The position numbers and the translations under genes were made by a program. Shown in pieces: positions 23,293-34,364 of a stretch of 64,000 bases of DNA. The DNA comes from Eurosta solidaginis. Taxonomy: Eukaryota; Arthropoda; Insecta; Diptera; Tephritidae. The notes below the pieces were generated by a model, which was given only the letters and a program-made list of their open reading frames with translations, was not told where the DNA came from and made no database searches. Numbering within the stretch: position 1 is the stretch's first letter; every line of letters starts with the position of its first letter. The stretch spans positions 173,994,083 to 174,058,082 of the forward strand of contig NC_090323.1 in the NCBI RefSeq assembly GCF_040869045.1. The letters run 5' to 3'.

Positions 23293-23988
23293 ATGTACCG
23301 AAGCGACTCGGGATTTTTCCCGACCAAGGACTGTCATTTCAGTGTAACCCCATTTAATTTGTTGCGTCCCTCCCACAAATTGTCATCCTCCCAGCAGCTC
23401 CTTGCAGCGGGACTGCTCCATATTCTCTTGCTCCGGGAAGGTATCGAACCCAATCTGAGTCCGTCTCCTGACCCCGGTCCTGAGAAATGGTTTTGCTGCA
23501 TCTGCCGGAAAAGAATCTTTTTAGGACGGTCATACTCTTGTCAGTGTGTCTCGTGTAAGGGATGGTTGCACCGGATAGGTTGTTCTGGGCTAGATCCCAA
23601 AACCAGACGTCTACGTAACTTCTATATATCTTTTGTGGCTCCTTGCTGTTCACGCCCTAAGGCGTCCCGTAATCTACACCTTAGCGCCCCACTACCTTCC
23701 AGCAGGCCCCCTTCTCAGCAAGCCACAACAAGTACCCGCTGCTGCTCGCGCCCCAGGCGCCACCAACTCATACGGCTGCTCCCACTCATACCTAAAATCT
23801 CTGTAGTAGAGTCGGGAGCAATGCCGAGCATCGGCGCCTGCCCCCGTATTCCCCCCCCCCCCCCCCCCACCCTCTTTTACGGCAGTAATTGTGTAGGTCA
23901 GGGAAACTGCAATGCAGCTCCTGTCATGGACGGTGCTACTTTCCTAGATGTTCTGGTCTTCCAAATATACCGGGTACCCCTATGGTAA
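23293..23988 (+). pseudogene. jockey ORF1 with PHD-like zinc finger
   Basis: ORF1 of the LINE, expected to bind the element RNA, shows a PHD-like Cys/His pattern at 23482-23655: WFCCICRKRI, CVSCKGWLH, GCSGL and a final CC pair before SRP. The region after it is Pro/Ser-rich. The frame is disturbed near an 18-base C run (23851-23868) and the upstream reading to the ATG at 23293 is not certain to be native. ORF1 proteins with PHD fingers are known from some LINE groups; classical jockey ORF1 proteins instead carry CCHC knuckles, from general knowledge. Confidence 0.65.
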
Positions 23989-24088
23989 CCCAAGGACGTC
24001 CAGTCCCAGGGCCAAAACAGCAGTTGCATCCTAGCCTTCCACAACCCAGGCGTAGTCACCCGTCACTTACTCCCAGAGTGACGACGTC

Positions 24089-24634
24089 TCCCCCCATGCA
24101 CTTAAGAATTCTGCAGTTAAACTGTAATGGATTAACTGGGAAGATCACGGAGATAGTCGATTTGATGAAGCGGCACAAGATCCACATTGCTGCGATTCAC
24201 TAAATTCACAGCAAGATCTGCTCTGCAGACCTGTTCTGGGTATAATGTCCACAGAAAAGATCGCGAGAGCGGAAATGGAGGTGGCCTCGCGTTTATCATA
24301 CATCACTCTGTGCAATATCATACATTTGATCCTGACATCGGCCGCAGGGACAGTGTCTTAGAACGTCAAGGCTTATCTGTCCGGTCAGGCCGCCCTAATA
24401 TCAGCGCCTTACAATCGCATTATCTTAGGCGATTTAAATGCCCATCACGATCTATGGCATTCAAACTTGCGGGCGGACAGTAGGGGTGAGATGTTGGCGG
24501 ATCAAAAAGAAGAAACGACGTTCTGCACAATAAACGGAGACGCCCCCACACGTATGGTAGGAAGCTGTCGCAGTTCGCCGGATATATCAATCGTGAGCGC
24601 AGGACTCGTAACTGGCAGCCGATGGTAACATTCG
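24089..24634 (+). pseudogene. jockey copy 3 endonuclease (broken)
   Basis: An AP-type endonuclease starts LRILQLNCNGLTGK at about 24101 and continues in shifted frames through GNGGGLAFIIHHSV and NAHHDLWHS to about 24634. The QETK catalytic motif region near 24195 is damaged: the bases encoding the Glu are deleted and a stop follows. It ends in the sequence corresponding to the SDHLP motif region, where the RAG1-type insert begins. Confidence 0.8.
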
Positions 24635-27194
24635 ATTTGTGATGGATTCTAAGCTCGAAGGTAAGTTGAATTTTTTAATAGTAATCTTTTCGCAATTAGA
24701 ATATTTTTATTATATTTAAGTTTCCGTTATTAGGAAGAAAATGTACTTTTTACCTTCATCTTTAATTTTAGAAAGGGAAAAGTTATATGTACCCGCTTGT
24801 ACTCGCTCCAAATGTTACATATGTTATAGTCCCAAGTATTTTCTAATAGTCGAAAGAAAAAACCATTGCGAATTCTGTGCACATCTATTTTTAATGTTTT
24901 TTGTTTTTTGTAGATTTAGTATTAACCATATTGTAGATTTAATATTACCATATTTATATTAACCAAATGGAGTTTTTTGAAATTTGGTTGAAATATTCGA
25001 AAGAATCGAGAAATAAGGAGTTATTGAGTAGTATTTTACTTAAGGCTGATTTAAGAGAAGTAGCTGAGCATTCATTAAGAAATTTAAGTCAACAAATTTC
25101 AAAATATTCGTCCAAAATCGATGAGAAATGGAACAGCTCTGGAAGACATCGGGAGCGATTTTGTAATAAAAACTCGGAGTGGCTTTCGGGAACAGATTTC
25201 AAGTTTACAATTACGACGGATTCGTCTTCAGGTAACCCAGGACCCGGAAGACTACAGAAGGACTTTCTGCTTTCCAGTCAAAAGGCCAAACGTCGTCGAG
25301 TGAACGACCTACTGCAATCCAGAAGTGCTGATGAGTTAGTTTATGCGGCAGAAGTATCAACGCGGATGTCCGGCAACATGAATATTGCTAATATTATAAA
25401 AAGTTCACAAAAAACTACACAAAAAACGACGAACAAGGTAACATGTGAGCAAGCTGCAAGATGCTTGAGAAGTGTAGAAGCTTTGGCATACTATGTAGAC
25501 AGCAAGTCGACGACTCATGGGTACAAAACGACTAGGAAGTGGAATATCCAGGCAGGCCACAAGATTTATCCATCATTTTATAGTTTAAGAAAAGCTAAGG
25601 CAGAATGCAACCCAAATGAGATTGATGTCGCTGAAACAAATGCTGAAATTAAAGTTCAAGCCGTATTAGATAAAACTGTTGAACGTTTAATTTTAGCAAA
25701 TCAAGAAGTTCTTGTTAGTTTTTTACCTACATCTGTGTCATTTACTTTAATCTGCAAGTGGGGTTGCGATTGAAGTTCTGGTTATAGTACATATAAGCAA
25801 AAATTCACATGCAGTGCTGACACTGGGGAGTTTTTGCTTATATTTTCTTTCGTTAATCTTCAGTTACAGGACGAAAGGGTAACATTGATGGGCAGAATCC
25901 TCGACCTTCTTCTACGATGTATTGTCGTCCAATTAAATTTATTTTCTCTAAGGAAACAAAAGATTTTATTGTTTCTGAAACGAACAAAGTTTTAGAGGAG
26001 GTAAATGCTTTGTTGCCAAAAAAGTACTTTCTCGAAGAATGCGAGGTTTCTGTAAATCACAACATGCTCCTAACAATGATTGACGGAAAAGTTTGCAATG
26101 CCTTGACTGAAACTTCTTCCGCACAAAATTGTTATATTTGTGGTGCCACTCCAAAAGATATGAATGATGAGACACGGGTCTTTATGCCTAACCGAGATAA
26201 TCTTGGTTTTGGCTTGTCTACTCTCCATGCCTTGATAAGATGTTTTGAATGCTTGCTTCACATAAGTTATCGCCTCGAAGTAAAAAAATGGCAACTTAGG
26301 AATGAGGCAGATAAAAAGAGTGTTAAGCAACGTTCCAACGAAATCCAGACTAAATTTTAAAGTGAACTTGGATTGATAGTAGATCAACCAAAATCAGGAT
26401 TCGGCAATACCAATGATGGTAATACTGCTCGAAGGTTTTTCGAAAATTCTGACGCTAGTGCTGAGATTACGGGATTGGATGTAACGCTCATCAAAAGATT
26501 CGATACTCTCCTTCGCACATTAGCATCTGGGTATAATATCAATATCCAAAGATTTGGCATATTTGCGAGTGAGACTAAAAAACTATACATAGATCTCTAC
26601 CCGTGGTTTTATATGCCTGCTACAGTTCATAGAATCTTAGTGCATAGTACTGATATTATAAAATCAGCAATTTTGCCTATTGGTAAACTTTCTGAAGAAG
26701 CACAAGAAGCCCATAACAAAAATTTGAGACGATTCAGGGATGATAACACACAAAAGCAGTCGCGTGTAGCCACGAATATAGATCTTATGAATATGCTACT
26801 TATAACATCGGATCCCTTAGTTAACAGCTTAAGGGAGATACCCAAGAAAAAATTTAAAAGCCTGGCTTCAGAAGTCTTACATTTACTGTCCTCCGATAAT
26901 GTTGAGGAGTCAATAAATACCCCAGTTGTTTCAAGCTTTCAGAGTAATGATGCTCATGACTCACAAGTGACTCATCGAATGACAGTGAGGATAATGAATG
27001 GTAACATAATTATAAAAGAAAACTTTACGCTATAACTTTTTCCTTGATCAGTAAGTAGTAAAGTGAAGTAAAAAGAAGTAAAATTTTAGAAAGAAATAAG
27101 AAAAAAGGCACATATGGCTGAAAAAATATTATACTTGTAATGACTACATATGAAACTGAAAATAATTTTGTCCACTAGCTTGTTCTACACGAAA
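24635..27194 (+). mobile_element. RAG1/Transib-family DNA transposon relic inside jockey copy 3
   Basis: About 2.5 kb with no LINE sequence separates the endonuclease and RT halves of jockey copy 3. Roughly 230 bases of the LINE are missing at the junction, so the event was not a clean insertion, or a deletion followed. No terminal inverted repeats or 5-bp target duplication could be identified. The only recognised content is the transposase pseudogene at 24967-27035. The 5' flank has a GTAAGT after a short ATG frame at 24644-24660, which could be a first exon, but this is weak. Confidence 0.65.
24967..27035 (+). pseudogene. RAG1/Transib-family transposase (dead)
   Basis: Three frames, 24967-25773, about 25774-26358 and 26373-27035, join into one transposase. 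The lesions are an in-frame TGA directly after the first catalytic Asp (KWGCD, 25768-25770), a frameshift near 25885-25900, and a TAA at 26358. The DDE pattern is still visible: Asp in MIDGKVCNAL (26082-26084), followed by the Cys pair YICGATP, and Glu in SEEAQEAHNK (about 26694-26705). The conserved block NTNDGNTARRFFE lies at about 26410. These motifs match the core shared by Transib transposases and the vertebrate recombinase RAG1. Transib elements are cut-and-paste transposons; the tephritid element hopper belongs to that group (general knowledge). Confidence 0.75.
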
Positions 27195-28308
27195 CACTGT
27201 GCGCCGGTAGAATTCCCGAAATTCGGCCTCATTTCCGGCGGAGGCCGCAAATTTAGGGAGAGAACGTGACCTTATAAGACAGCTCGATCCCGGCGACCCG
27301 CAAATAAGGGATATAAACCAACGAATCAGATTGCTTGTCGATGAACACAAGCGGGCGAAATGGGTGGAGCACCTTAGCTCTCTTTCCACCTTTGTCATTC
27401 CCGAAAAATGGAAAATGGCCAATGTGGTGCCGCTACTAAAGCCTGGGAAACCAGCTAACATAGGAGAGTCAATCGCCCGATATCTCTCCTATCGCCAGTA
27501 GCCAAGACGCTTGAAGCCATTTTGCTCCCCTACTTCAAAGCAAATTTGCAGCTAGCCTGTCATCAGCATGGCTTCAGAAAACTCCATAGCACCACCACCG
27601 CGCTAAATGCCATTAGCACCCAAATAAATTGCGGTTTAAATCAAAGCCCCCACCATAGAACGGTACTCGTTGCGATAGACCTATCAAAAGCTTTTGATAC
27701 GGTCAACCATGGCACGTTACTGCAACACCTGGAAGGGTCTACCCTTCCCCCATGTCTTAAAAGGTGGACCGCAAATTATCTGGGTGGTCGGCAGGCATAT
27801 GAAATAATAGAAACGAAACATCAAAACCAAAAAGAATTAAACAAGGGGTGCCACAGGGAGGTGTCCTATTCCCACTTTTGTTTAATTTCTACATATCTAA
27901 GCTACCTTCGCCACCAGAAGGAGTTACTATCGTTTCCTACGCCGATGACTACACAATAATGGCCACAGGCCCAGGCCCACAGATCGATGAGCTTTGCAAC
28001 GGAATAAGCGGCTACTTCCCTGATCTCCAGTTTTTTCGCCTCGCGAAACCTGGCATTAACACCAACTAAATCCTCCGCGACCTTATTTATAACACGGACG
28101 TCCCAAATGTCGACCATTTTGAACATCCACGTCGATGGCACTACGCTATCGACTGTCCTACACCACAAAATCTTGGGTGTGACGTTTGATCAGGATCTCC
28201 ATTTTGGTGAGCATGCAGCCACAATTGTACCGAAAATCCAGAGCCGTAATAAAATCCTCAAATCCCTTGCTGGCAGTACTTGAGGCAAAAGACAAAGAAA
28301 CGCTCATT
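27195..28308 (+). pseudogene. jockey copy 3 reverse transcriptase (broken)
   Basis: The linker resumes at about 27195, then a deletion near 27380 removes the start of the RT. The RT reads AIDLSKAFDTVNHG in one frame (27522-27820) and PQGGVLFPLLFNFY and VSYADDYTIMATG in another (27848-28069), so a frameshift lies near 27815-27850. It breaks off at about 28308, where a different LINE fragment is inserted. Confidence 0.83.
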
Positions 28309-29385
28309 GTTGATGATGTAAAACCTTTTAGGTCCTATGCGTCTATTGAAGAATGTCCCTTGCTTCGGGCGGATTTAAACTGCTTAGTTGCTTGGTGCAA
28401 CGCGAATTCAATACCGCTGTACATCAATAAATGTAAGTTCATGTGCCTCTCTCGGAAATCTTTGCCAGCGTCCTCTTACGTAATTGATAATTTTTGTCTT
28501 GTATCAGTAAATTATTTTGTTGACTTGGGAGTCACGATGGATGCTAAACTTGGTTTCAACCTTCATATTATGACTACTGCCAATAAGGCTAGAGGTGTTC
28601 TATCATTCGTGAAGAGATGGTCTAAAGAATTTAGTGACCCTTATGTAACTAGATCCCTTTTTACCACATTAGTTAGACCGATACTAGAATACGGATCAGT
28701 AGTCTGGAATCCGCGATATCAAGTTCATGCAGATAGGCTTGAGTCAATACAGAAGCAATTTTTACTTTTTTCTTTAAGGAATTTTCATTGGGACTCTGCA
28801 TATAATCTTCTACCTTATACCAGCCGGTTAAAGCTTATCAATCTTCCAACTCTCGCTAGTCGTAGAGAAATGCTAGGCATATTATTTTATTTCTTTTGAA
28901 CGAAGTAAACTTCAATGTCCCATCAAGAGCGTCAAGACATTACAAACCTCTTCTTTTGAGGCAGTGCAGAACTAATTTCGAATTAAATGAACCTTTCCGG
29001 TGTTTGTGTCAAGATTTTAACTATCATTCGAATTCATTTGATATAACGGATTCACTTTTTACTATAAGGAAAACTGTCCTATCCTATCTTAACTCGTAAC
29101 AAAATAAAAATTAAAAAATTAAAAACCATTAAAATCTTTATATACTAAATCGTTAACTTATTTAACAATTTACTATATGTATAATTTTCAACTGTTATGT
29201 ATATAACACTCAGCTGATGATTTTTATTCTGTAGCAGAACAGTTTTAGATCTCGACGCTTAACAAACCTCCGCCTATCAACAACTCGGCAAAAACAAAAA
29301 TAAATCCGTGCGTCATGCGGATGCGCCCCTCATGCCGGTTGGGCGGGCTTTGGACCCTCCATTAATCCGTTGGGTTTATTATTAC
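28309..29385 (+). mobile_element. 5'-truncated LINE fragment (RT C-terminus) inside jockey copy 3
   Basis: The sequence enters at the RT palm with only VDDVK left of the usual FADDVK motif, then reads the RT C-terminal domain (SLFTTLVRPILEYGSVVWNP) to about 28899 and, after a frameshift, a tail VNFNVPSRASRHYKPLLL to a stop at 29099. An A/T-rich 3' UTR follows. The family differs from the jockey copies and LINE-2. A related 3' end lies at 63105-63497. The truncation at the palm and insertion in another LINE fit ordinary retrotransposition; the target duplication is not resolved. Confidence 0.75.
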
Positions 29386-30342
29386 CACATACAAAGCAAT
29401 TGGACAGCCGATTGCATGCTACGCGTCCCCTATATGGTCACCAAGCCTAAAAACTACTCACTGGAAAAAGCTACAGGCCTTCCAAAATACTGCTCTCAGA
29501 ACCGCCACGGGCTGTCTTCTTATGTCCTCAGAACACCATCTACATAATGAGGCGAGAATACTCGCCATCAGACAGAGATATGAGATGCTAACCAAACAGT
29601 TCCTGTTGAATACCCAGAAACCTGGGCATCCCAACAGGCATCTGATTGATGAGCCAACACCGCCTAGGGGCTTAAGGAGCCATCTCCGTAAGCATTATGA
29701 GGATATACGGCACCTGAGAACTCAGCCGTATGAAGCAAAAAAACACAAGCAGGTCCTCAGTGAACTCCACAAACAGGCGTCTGACCTCTATGCCAAGAAT
29801 TTCCCGGTGAATCCAGTACTCAAAGAACAGTACCCAAAACTTGGGGAAGAGGAACGCATACTCCCCAGGGAAACGCGAGTCACTCTAGCTCAACTTCGTT
29901 CTGGATACTGTAACAGGTTAAACTCTTACCCATCCAGAATCAACCCGACATACAAAAACAAACCAAACCAAAACCATATCTTTAATTGTACTGTGGAACC
30001 AACGCCTCTAACATCCCTCTCATTATGGTCCACCCCTGTTGAAACTGCATGTTTCCTTGGACTCCCGTTAGAGGATATTGATGACAACAAATGTCATTTA
30101 ATGTGTGAATAATGTTGTGCAACAAATTGTATTAGTACTTGAACAAATAATTATTAATGTTAATATTAATATCCCCAAGGAAGAAGACGTAAGGTAAACG
30201 TCGAAACGCGTCGGGAACAACAAATATACCCTGTTTCAATTTATGGCCACAAATGCTCATTTTAGCAAACCGATATTGATGACAATTTGTGATCGGTCGC
30301 GGCTGTTAGGTGGGGTGAAGCACTGCTACAACAACAACAACA
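29386..30342 (+). pseudogene. jockey copy 3 ORF2 C-terminal part and 3' tail
   Basis: Jockey ORF2 resumes at the motif corresponding to YKAISQPI and reads in frame from 29522 to 30087 (196-codon frame). The Cys/His motif near 29955 is damaged: the first Cys pair is lost (TYKNKPNQNHIFNC). The last codons are separated by a 184-bp insertion, after which the 3' UTR and the (CAA)n tail follow at 30286-30342. Confidence 0.83.
30088..30271. mobile_element. 184-bp retroposon-like insertion with a stem-loop motif
   Basis: The insertion is flanked by a 14-bp duplication GATATTGATGACAA (30074-30087, 30272-30285). It contains GACGT-AAGGTAA-ACGTC, a 5-bp stem with a 7-base loop, followed at once by GAAACGCGTC (about 30188-30210). 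Stem-loops followed by a CGAAACGCGT-like string recur in 3' regions of some Penelope-like and related retroelements, from memory; the class is therefore only suggested. Confidence 0.55.
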
Positions 30343-30600
30343 GGCAGACCGTGGTTACGTCAGCATTGCTGAAATTAGATAGAACAAAAGCTTTAATCTC
30401 TTTTTCAACAAGCACACAGGATCTAGGCCTACCTGCCTCCCCATCCACCAAGGTGTTGAATTGTCCAGTCCTTAATCCAGAAATCATTCTGCCGTTACTA
30501 CTCAGCTACGGCTCCTGGACAAGGACTATATCCACTCCGCCTTTTTCAAGGCAGAGCAGTGATTTGCACTTCCATACAAAAATGTTTGAACAGCCCCGAT
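30343..30600 (-). pseudogene. LINE-2 endonuclease, N-terminal part
   Basis: The minus strand reads the start of the LINE-2 endonuclease (GVDIVLVQEP near 30530, then EIKAFVLSNFSNADVTTVC towards 30343) continuing into 23266. The conserved VQEP keeps its Glu; the residue after it is a stop. The 5' limit of LINE-2 is not clear beyond about 30600. Confidence 0.72.
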
Positions 30601-30754
30601 TATTATTATTTCTTTGAATAGCATTTCCTTAGAGCATGTCGCATGTTTCATTGTAGACAAATTTAAAATAATATTTAAGTTTTTTAGGAAAACGCAATCA
30701 AAGTTTTATATTTTTAACAGTTCCGTTAAAAAAATAGATTCAAAAGTATGCCAG

Positions 30755-31169
30755 TTGTTGTTGCTGTTGTAGCTATAAGGTTTCTCCCCGAAGGCTTTGG
30801 GGGGTGTAATCGATGTGATGGTCCTTTGCCGGATACAGATCCGGTACGCTCCGGTAACACAGCACCATTAAGGTGCTAGCCCAACCATCTCGGGAACGAT
30901 TTATATGGCCACATTAAACCTTCAGGCCATCCCTCCTTCCCACCCCCCCAGTTCGATGAGGAACTTGGGGTCGCCAGAGCCTCATCTCTTAGTGAAACAG
31001 CATTCGTCGCGGATAGGTGAGGTTGACAATTGGGTTTGGAGAAGCTATATATTGCACTGGCAACCTGAAGGGTTGCGCTACACAGCCCCTTCAATCTGGT
31101 ATTTTAGTCACCTCTTATGACAGCCATACCTACCGCGGGTATATTCTGACCCCCTAACCCGCTGGGGCG
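30755..31169 (-). mobile_element. repeat A (SINE-like, about 410 bp), complete copy
   Basis: In minus orientation it begins GCCCCAGCGGGTTAGGG and ends in TAGCTACAACAGCAACAAC. It is flanked by an 11- to 12-bp duplication AAGTATGCCAG(T) (30744-30755, 31170-31181), which shows that it is a discrete retroposed unit. It has no coding capacity. Its 3' end resembles that of the jockey copies, GCTACAACAACAACA. Other copies are at 31706, 41424, 41710, 43311, 51369, 51649 and 54405, all in the same orientation. Confidence 0.82.
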
Positions 31170-31181
31170 AAGTATGCCAGT

Positions 31182-32283
31182 AATTTTTTTGTCGAAAAGT
31201 ATTCTATATACGATCTCACCAGGTGGCTATTTTGGTTTTTTTTGCGATTTTATGATATGATATATTTAAGCTAAAATGTTCCCAAAGCGAATTTAGAAAA
31301 GCAAACTAGAAAGTTTTTACTTAAGGCCATAAAAGTTCTTCTTCTAAAAGATTGGGGATATATAACAACTTCATTTTAAATTCTGTATACATATTCGTTC
31401 GAGCATAATTATTTTCCGTGTAAGATATTTGTAAGTTCATATACATTGTTTTTATTACTTCAAAAAAGACAGGCGATAACAAGTATTTAAGTATTAAAAG
31501 TATCTTAATGCTCCAATGCGTCGTTATAAAAACGTGTTGTCAACGGCTGATCCAAGTTACAAATCATTGATGTATTCTTTAAGAAATAGAAAGTAAGGTA
31601 AACAAAAATAATGACATTACATATCGTTAGCTTAGTTCACAATGACCCTGACCAACAAATTTAATTTATCATACCAAAATCTATGAAAAACAAATTTCGA
31701 AAAAATTGTTGTAGCGATTAAGACACTTCCCCAAGATTTGTAGGGTGTTATCGACGATGCTGGTGCTTTGTCGGATATAGATCCGTTACGTTCCGGTAAT
31801 AACCACCTTTTAGGTACAACCCCGACCATCTCGGGAAAGATTTAATATGACCGCATTGAACCTTCCAGGCCATCCCAAAATCTATTGGTTAGAGACTTTG
31901 TGAGTTAAGCTAACGATATACAGTCACGAGTACGTTTCTAAATGTGAAATTAATAGTAAGTTGAAATTCTATTCTAATCTTATTCTTACAAAAAGCACTG
32001 ATCGAAATTTTTAAGTAAATTTGCCCCGCTTTTGTAAAGTTGACATATATTTTTGTACTTCTACAATGCTTATCTTATAAAAACCTTGAACTAGAATACT
32101 ACCAAATATTAATAAAAAAGTAATATTATATGTTTAGTTTTTTATCTCTGAAATAGGAAATTCAACCCCGCGTTTTTTTTTTAATCACATTATTTCGGAA
32201 TGCAATAATTAAAATTCTGAACTCTCGGAGCTGTATTTTGCTCTGTACAGCAATCGTATGTGTATTAGAGTAAATAATTTATT
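31182..32283. other. A/T-rich intergenic stretch with a partial repeat A copy
   Basis: Nothing coding or conserved was recognised. A diverged, 5'-truncated repeat A copy lies at about 31706-31876 (minus orientation), recognisable by TTGTTGTAGCGATTAAG and CCGACCATCTCGGGAA. The rest is A/T-rich without clear repeats. Confidence 0.6.
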
Positions 32284-32362
32284 TTTTATACTCAGCGTGC
32301 TTTGCACACAGAGTACATATATTAACTTTGATTGGATAACGGTTGGTCGTACAGGTATAAAG

Positions 32363-33085
32363 CAGCGATGGGCAAAACGCGAGCCTTTGCACATTTAAGT
32401 GCTAAGTGAGGGACGATCAAGTGCAGGTATGTGGGGCGAAGAACACAAGAAGAGAATAATATACAAACACACATAAGATTGATAAAGCAGTTATGTTTAT
32501 AATAAAACTGGTAAAATTAGTCGTTGTTTATGCGATTGGTACCTTTTTTTATTTGCAAACTGATACATTTCTTTCTAGGCTCACGGCAACACTGCCAACA
32601 AGTCTGAAAAGGGTTTCGTTTTCCCACGATTGTATACGAAACCCCCATTAGTACGTTTTTCTACTACTACTTCCTCTAATGCTACTACTTTAAAAATACT
32701 TTTTTAAATACTTTATGTATATATTGCAAAATTAATCAGCTTGCACATAATTAAATGTATGTGAAGGCGAAATGAATGTCAATAATGTCGACTTCAGTCT
32801 ATGGTTATTCCGTTTTTCGTATTTCTTGGCAAAAAATGTATGTTTTTGTTTTAGTACTCTTGCAACACAGTTTGGGAATTGGTTTTCGAGGTTGAGAGAG
32901 AATATTTTCATTTCAGTTTTTTAGTGCTTCCGCAACCTTCTTGCGATGAATATCCTTTGAGACGAAGCGTACGATATTTCCAATGTATTTTTTTACTCCC
33001 CTAACAACCAAAACACACAAACGTCTCACCTAGCACTCGCTGGCACTGAAACTTATTTACGAGCCGAAAATAGTCCCATCCCCTG
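32363..33085. mobile_element. hAT-like non-autonomous element (723 bp) in repeat B copy 1
   Basis: It starts CAGCGATGGG and ends CCCATCCCCTG, giving related inverted ends (CAGCGATGGG against CAGGGGATGGG). The flanks GTATAAAG (32355-32362) and ATATAAAG (33086-33093) match at seven of eight positions, an 8-bp target duplication. Other repeat B copies (for example 47125 on the other strand) run uninterrupted here. No transposase frame is present. Confidence 0.75.
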
Positions 33086-34364
33086 ATATAAAGGAAATAG
33101 ATATAGACTTCCATATATCAAAATCATCAGTATTGAAAAAAAAATTTGATTGAGCCATGTCCGTCCGTCCGTCTGTCCGTTAACACGATTACTTGAGTAA
33201 ATTTTGAGGTATCTTGATGAAATTTGGTACCTTGGTTCCTGGGCACTCATCTCAGATCGCTATTTAAAATTAACGATATCGGACTATAACCACGTCCACT
33301 TTTTCGATATCGAAAATTTCGAAAAACCGAAAAAGTGCTATAATTCATTACCAAAGACGGATAAATCGATGAAACTTGGTAGGTTGGTTGACCATATGAC
33401 GCAGAATAGAAATTTAGTAAAATTTTGGACAATGGGCATGGCACCGCCCACTTTTAAAAGAAGGTAATTTAAAAGTTTTTCAAGCTGTAATTGGGCAGTC
33501 GTTGAAGATATCATGGTGAAATTTGGCAGGAACGTTACTCCTATTACTGTATATGCGCTAAATAAAAATTCGGATGCAGAACACGTCCACTTTTTAAAAA
33601 AAAATTTTTTTAAGTCAAATTTTAACAAAAAATTGAATACAGTATATAAGTAAATTATATCAACATTCAACTGCAGTAATGATATAATGCAACAAAATAC
33701 AAAAATAAAAGAAAGTTTCAAAATGGGCGTGGCTCCGCCCTTTTTCATTTAATTTGTCTAGAATACTTTTAATGCCATAAGTTGAACAAAAATTTACCAA
33801 TCCTTGTGAAATTTGGTAGGGGCATAGATTCTATGACGATAACTGTTTTCCGTGAAAATGGCCGAAATCGGTTAAAGCCGCGCCCAGTTTTTATACACAG
33901 TCGACCGCCTGTTCTTCCGCTTGGCCGTTAACACGATAACTTGAGCAAAAACCGGTATATCTTTACTAAACTTAGTTCACGTACTTATCTCAACTCACTT
34001 TATCTTGGTATATAATATAAAATGGCCGCAATCCGACTATGACCACGCCCACTTTTCCGATATCGAAAATTACGAAAAATGAAAAAAATGCCATAATTCT
34101 GTACCATATACGAAAAAAGGGATGAAACACGGTAATTGGATTGGTTTATTGACGCAAACTATAAACTTTGTAAAATGGGTGTGACACCTACCATATTAAG
34201 TAGAAGAAAATGAAATGAAAAAGTTCTGCAGGGCGAAATCAAAAGCCCTTGGAATCTTGGCAGGAATACTGTTCGTGGTATTACATACATAAATAAATTA
34301 GCGGTACCCGAAAGATGATGTTCTGGGTCACCCTGGTCTACATTTTGGTCTATATCTTGAAAAC

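Larger units (their letters stand above)
23267..30342 (+). mobile_element. jockey-like LINE copy 3, near full length with nested insertions
   Basis: This copy has ORF1, endonuclease, RT and 3' tail in order, ending in (CAA)n at 30342. It is bounded by the 13-bp duplication GGCAGACCGTGGT (23254-23266 and 30343-30355), so its 5' end is at 23267. It is interrupted by a RAG1-type transposase region (about 24635-27194), another LINE fragment (about 28309-29385) and a 184-bp insertion (30088-30271). It also carries internal deletions, one removing the N-terminal RT region near 27380. It sits in LINE-2. Confidence 0.86.

Noticed and set aside
33338..33748. 136-codon minus-strand frame and several Phe-rich frames in repeat B
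   Set aside because: Phe/Ile-rich frames occur on many copies in changing phase and come from the A/T-rich repeat; no homology was recognised.
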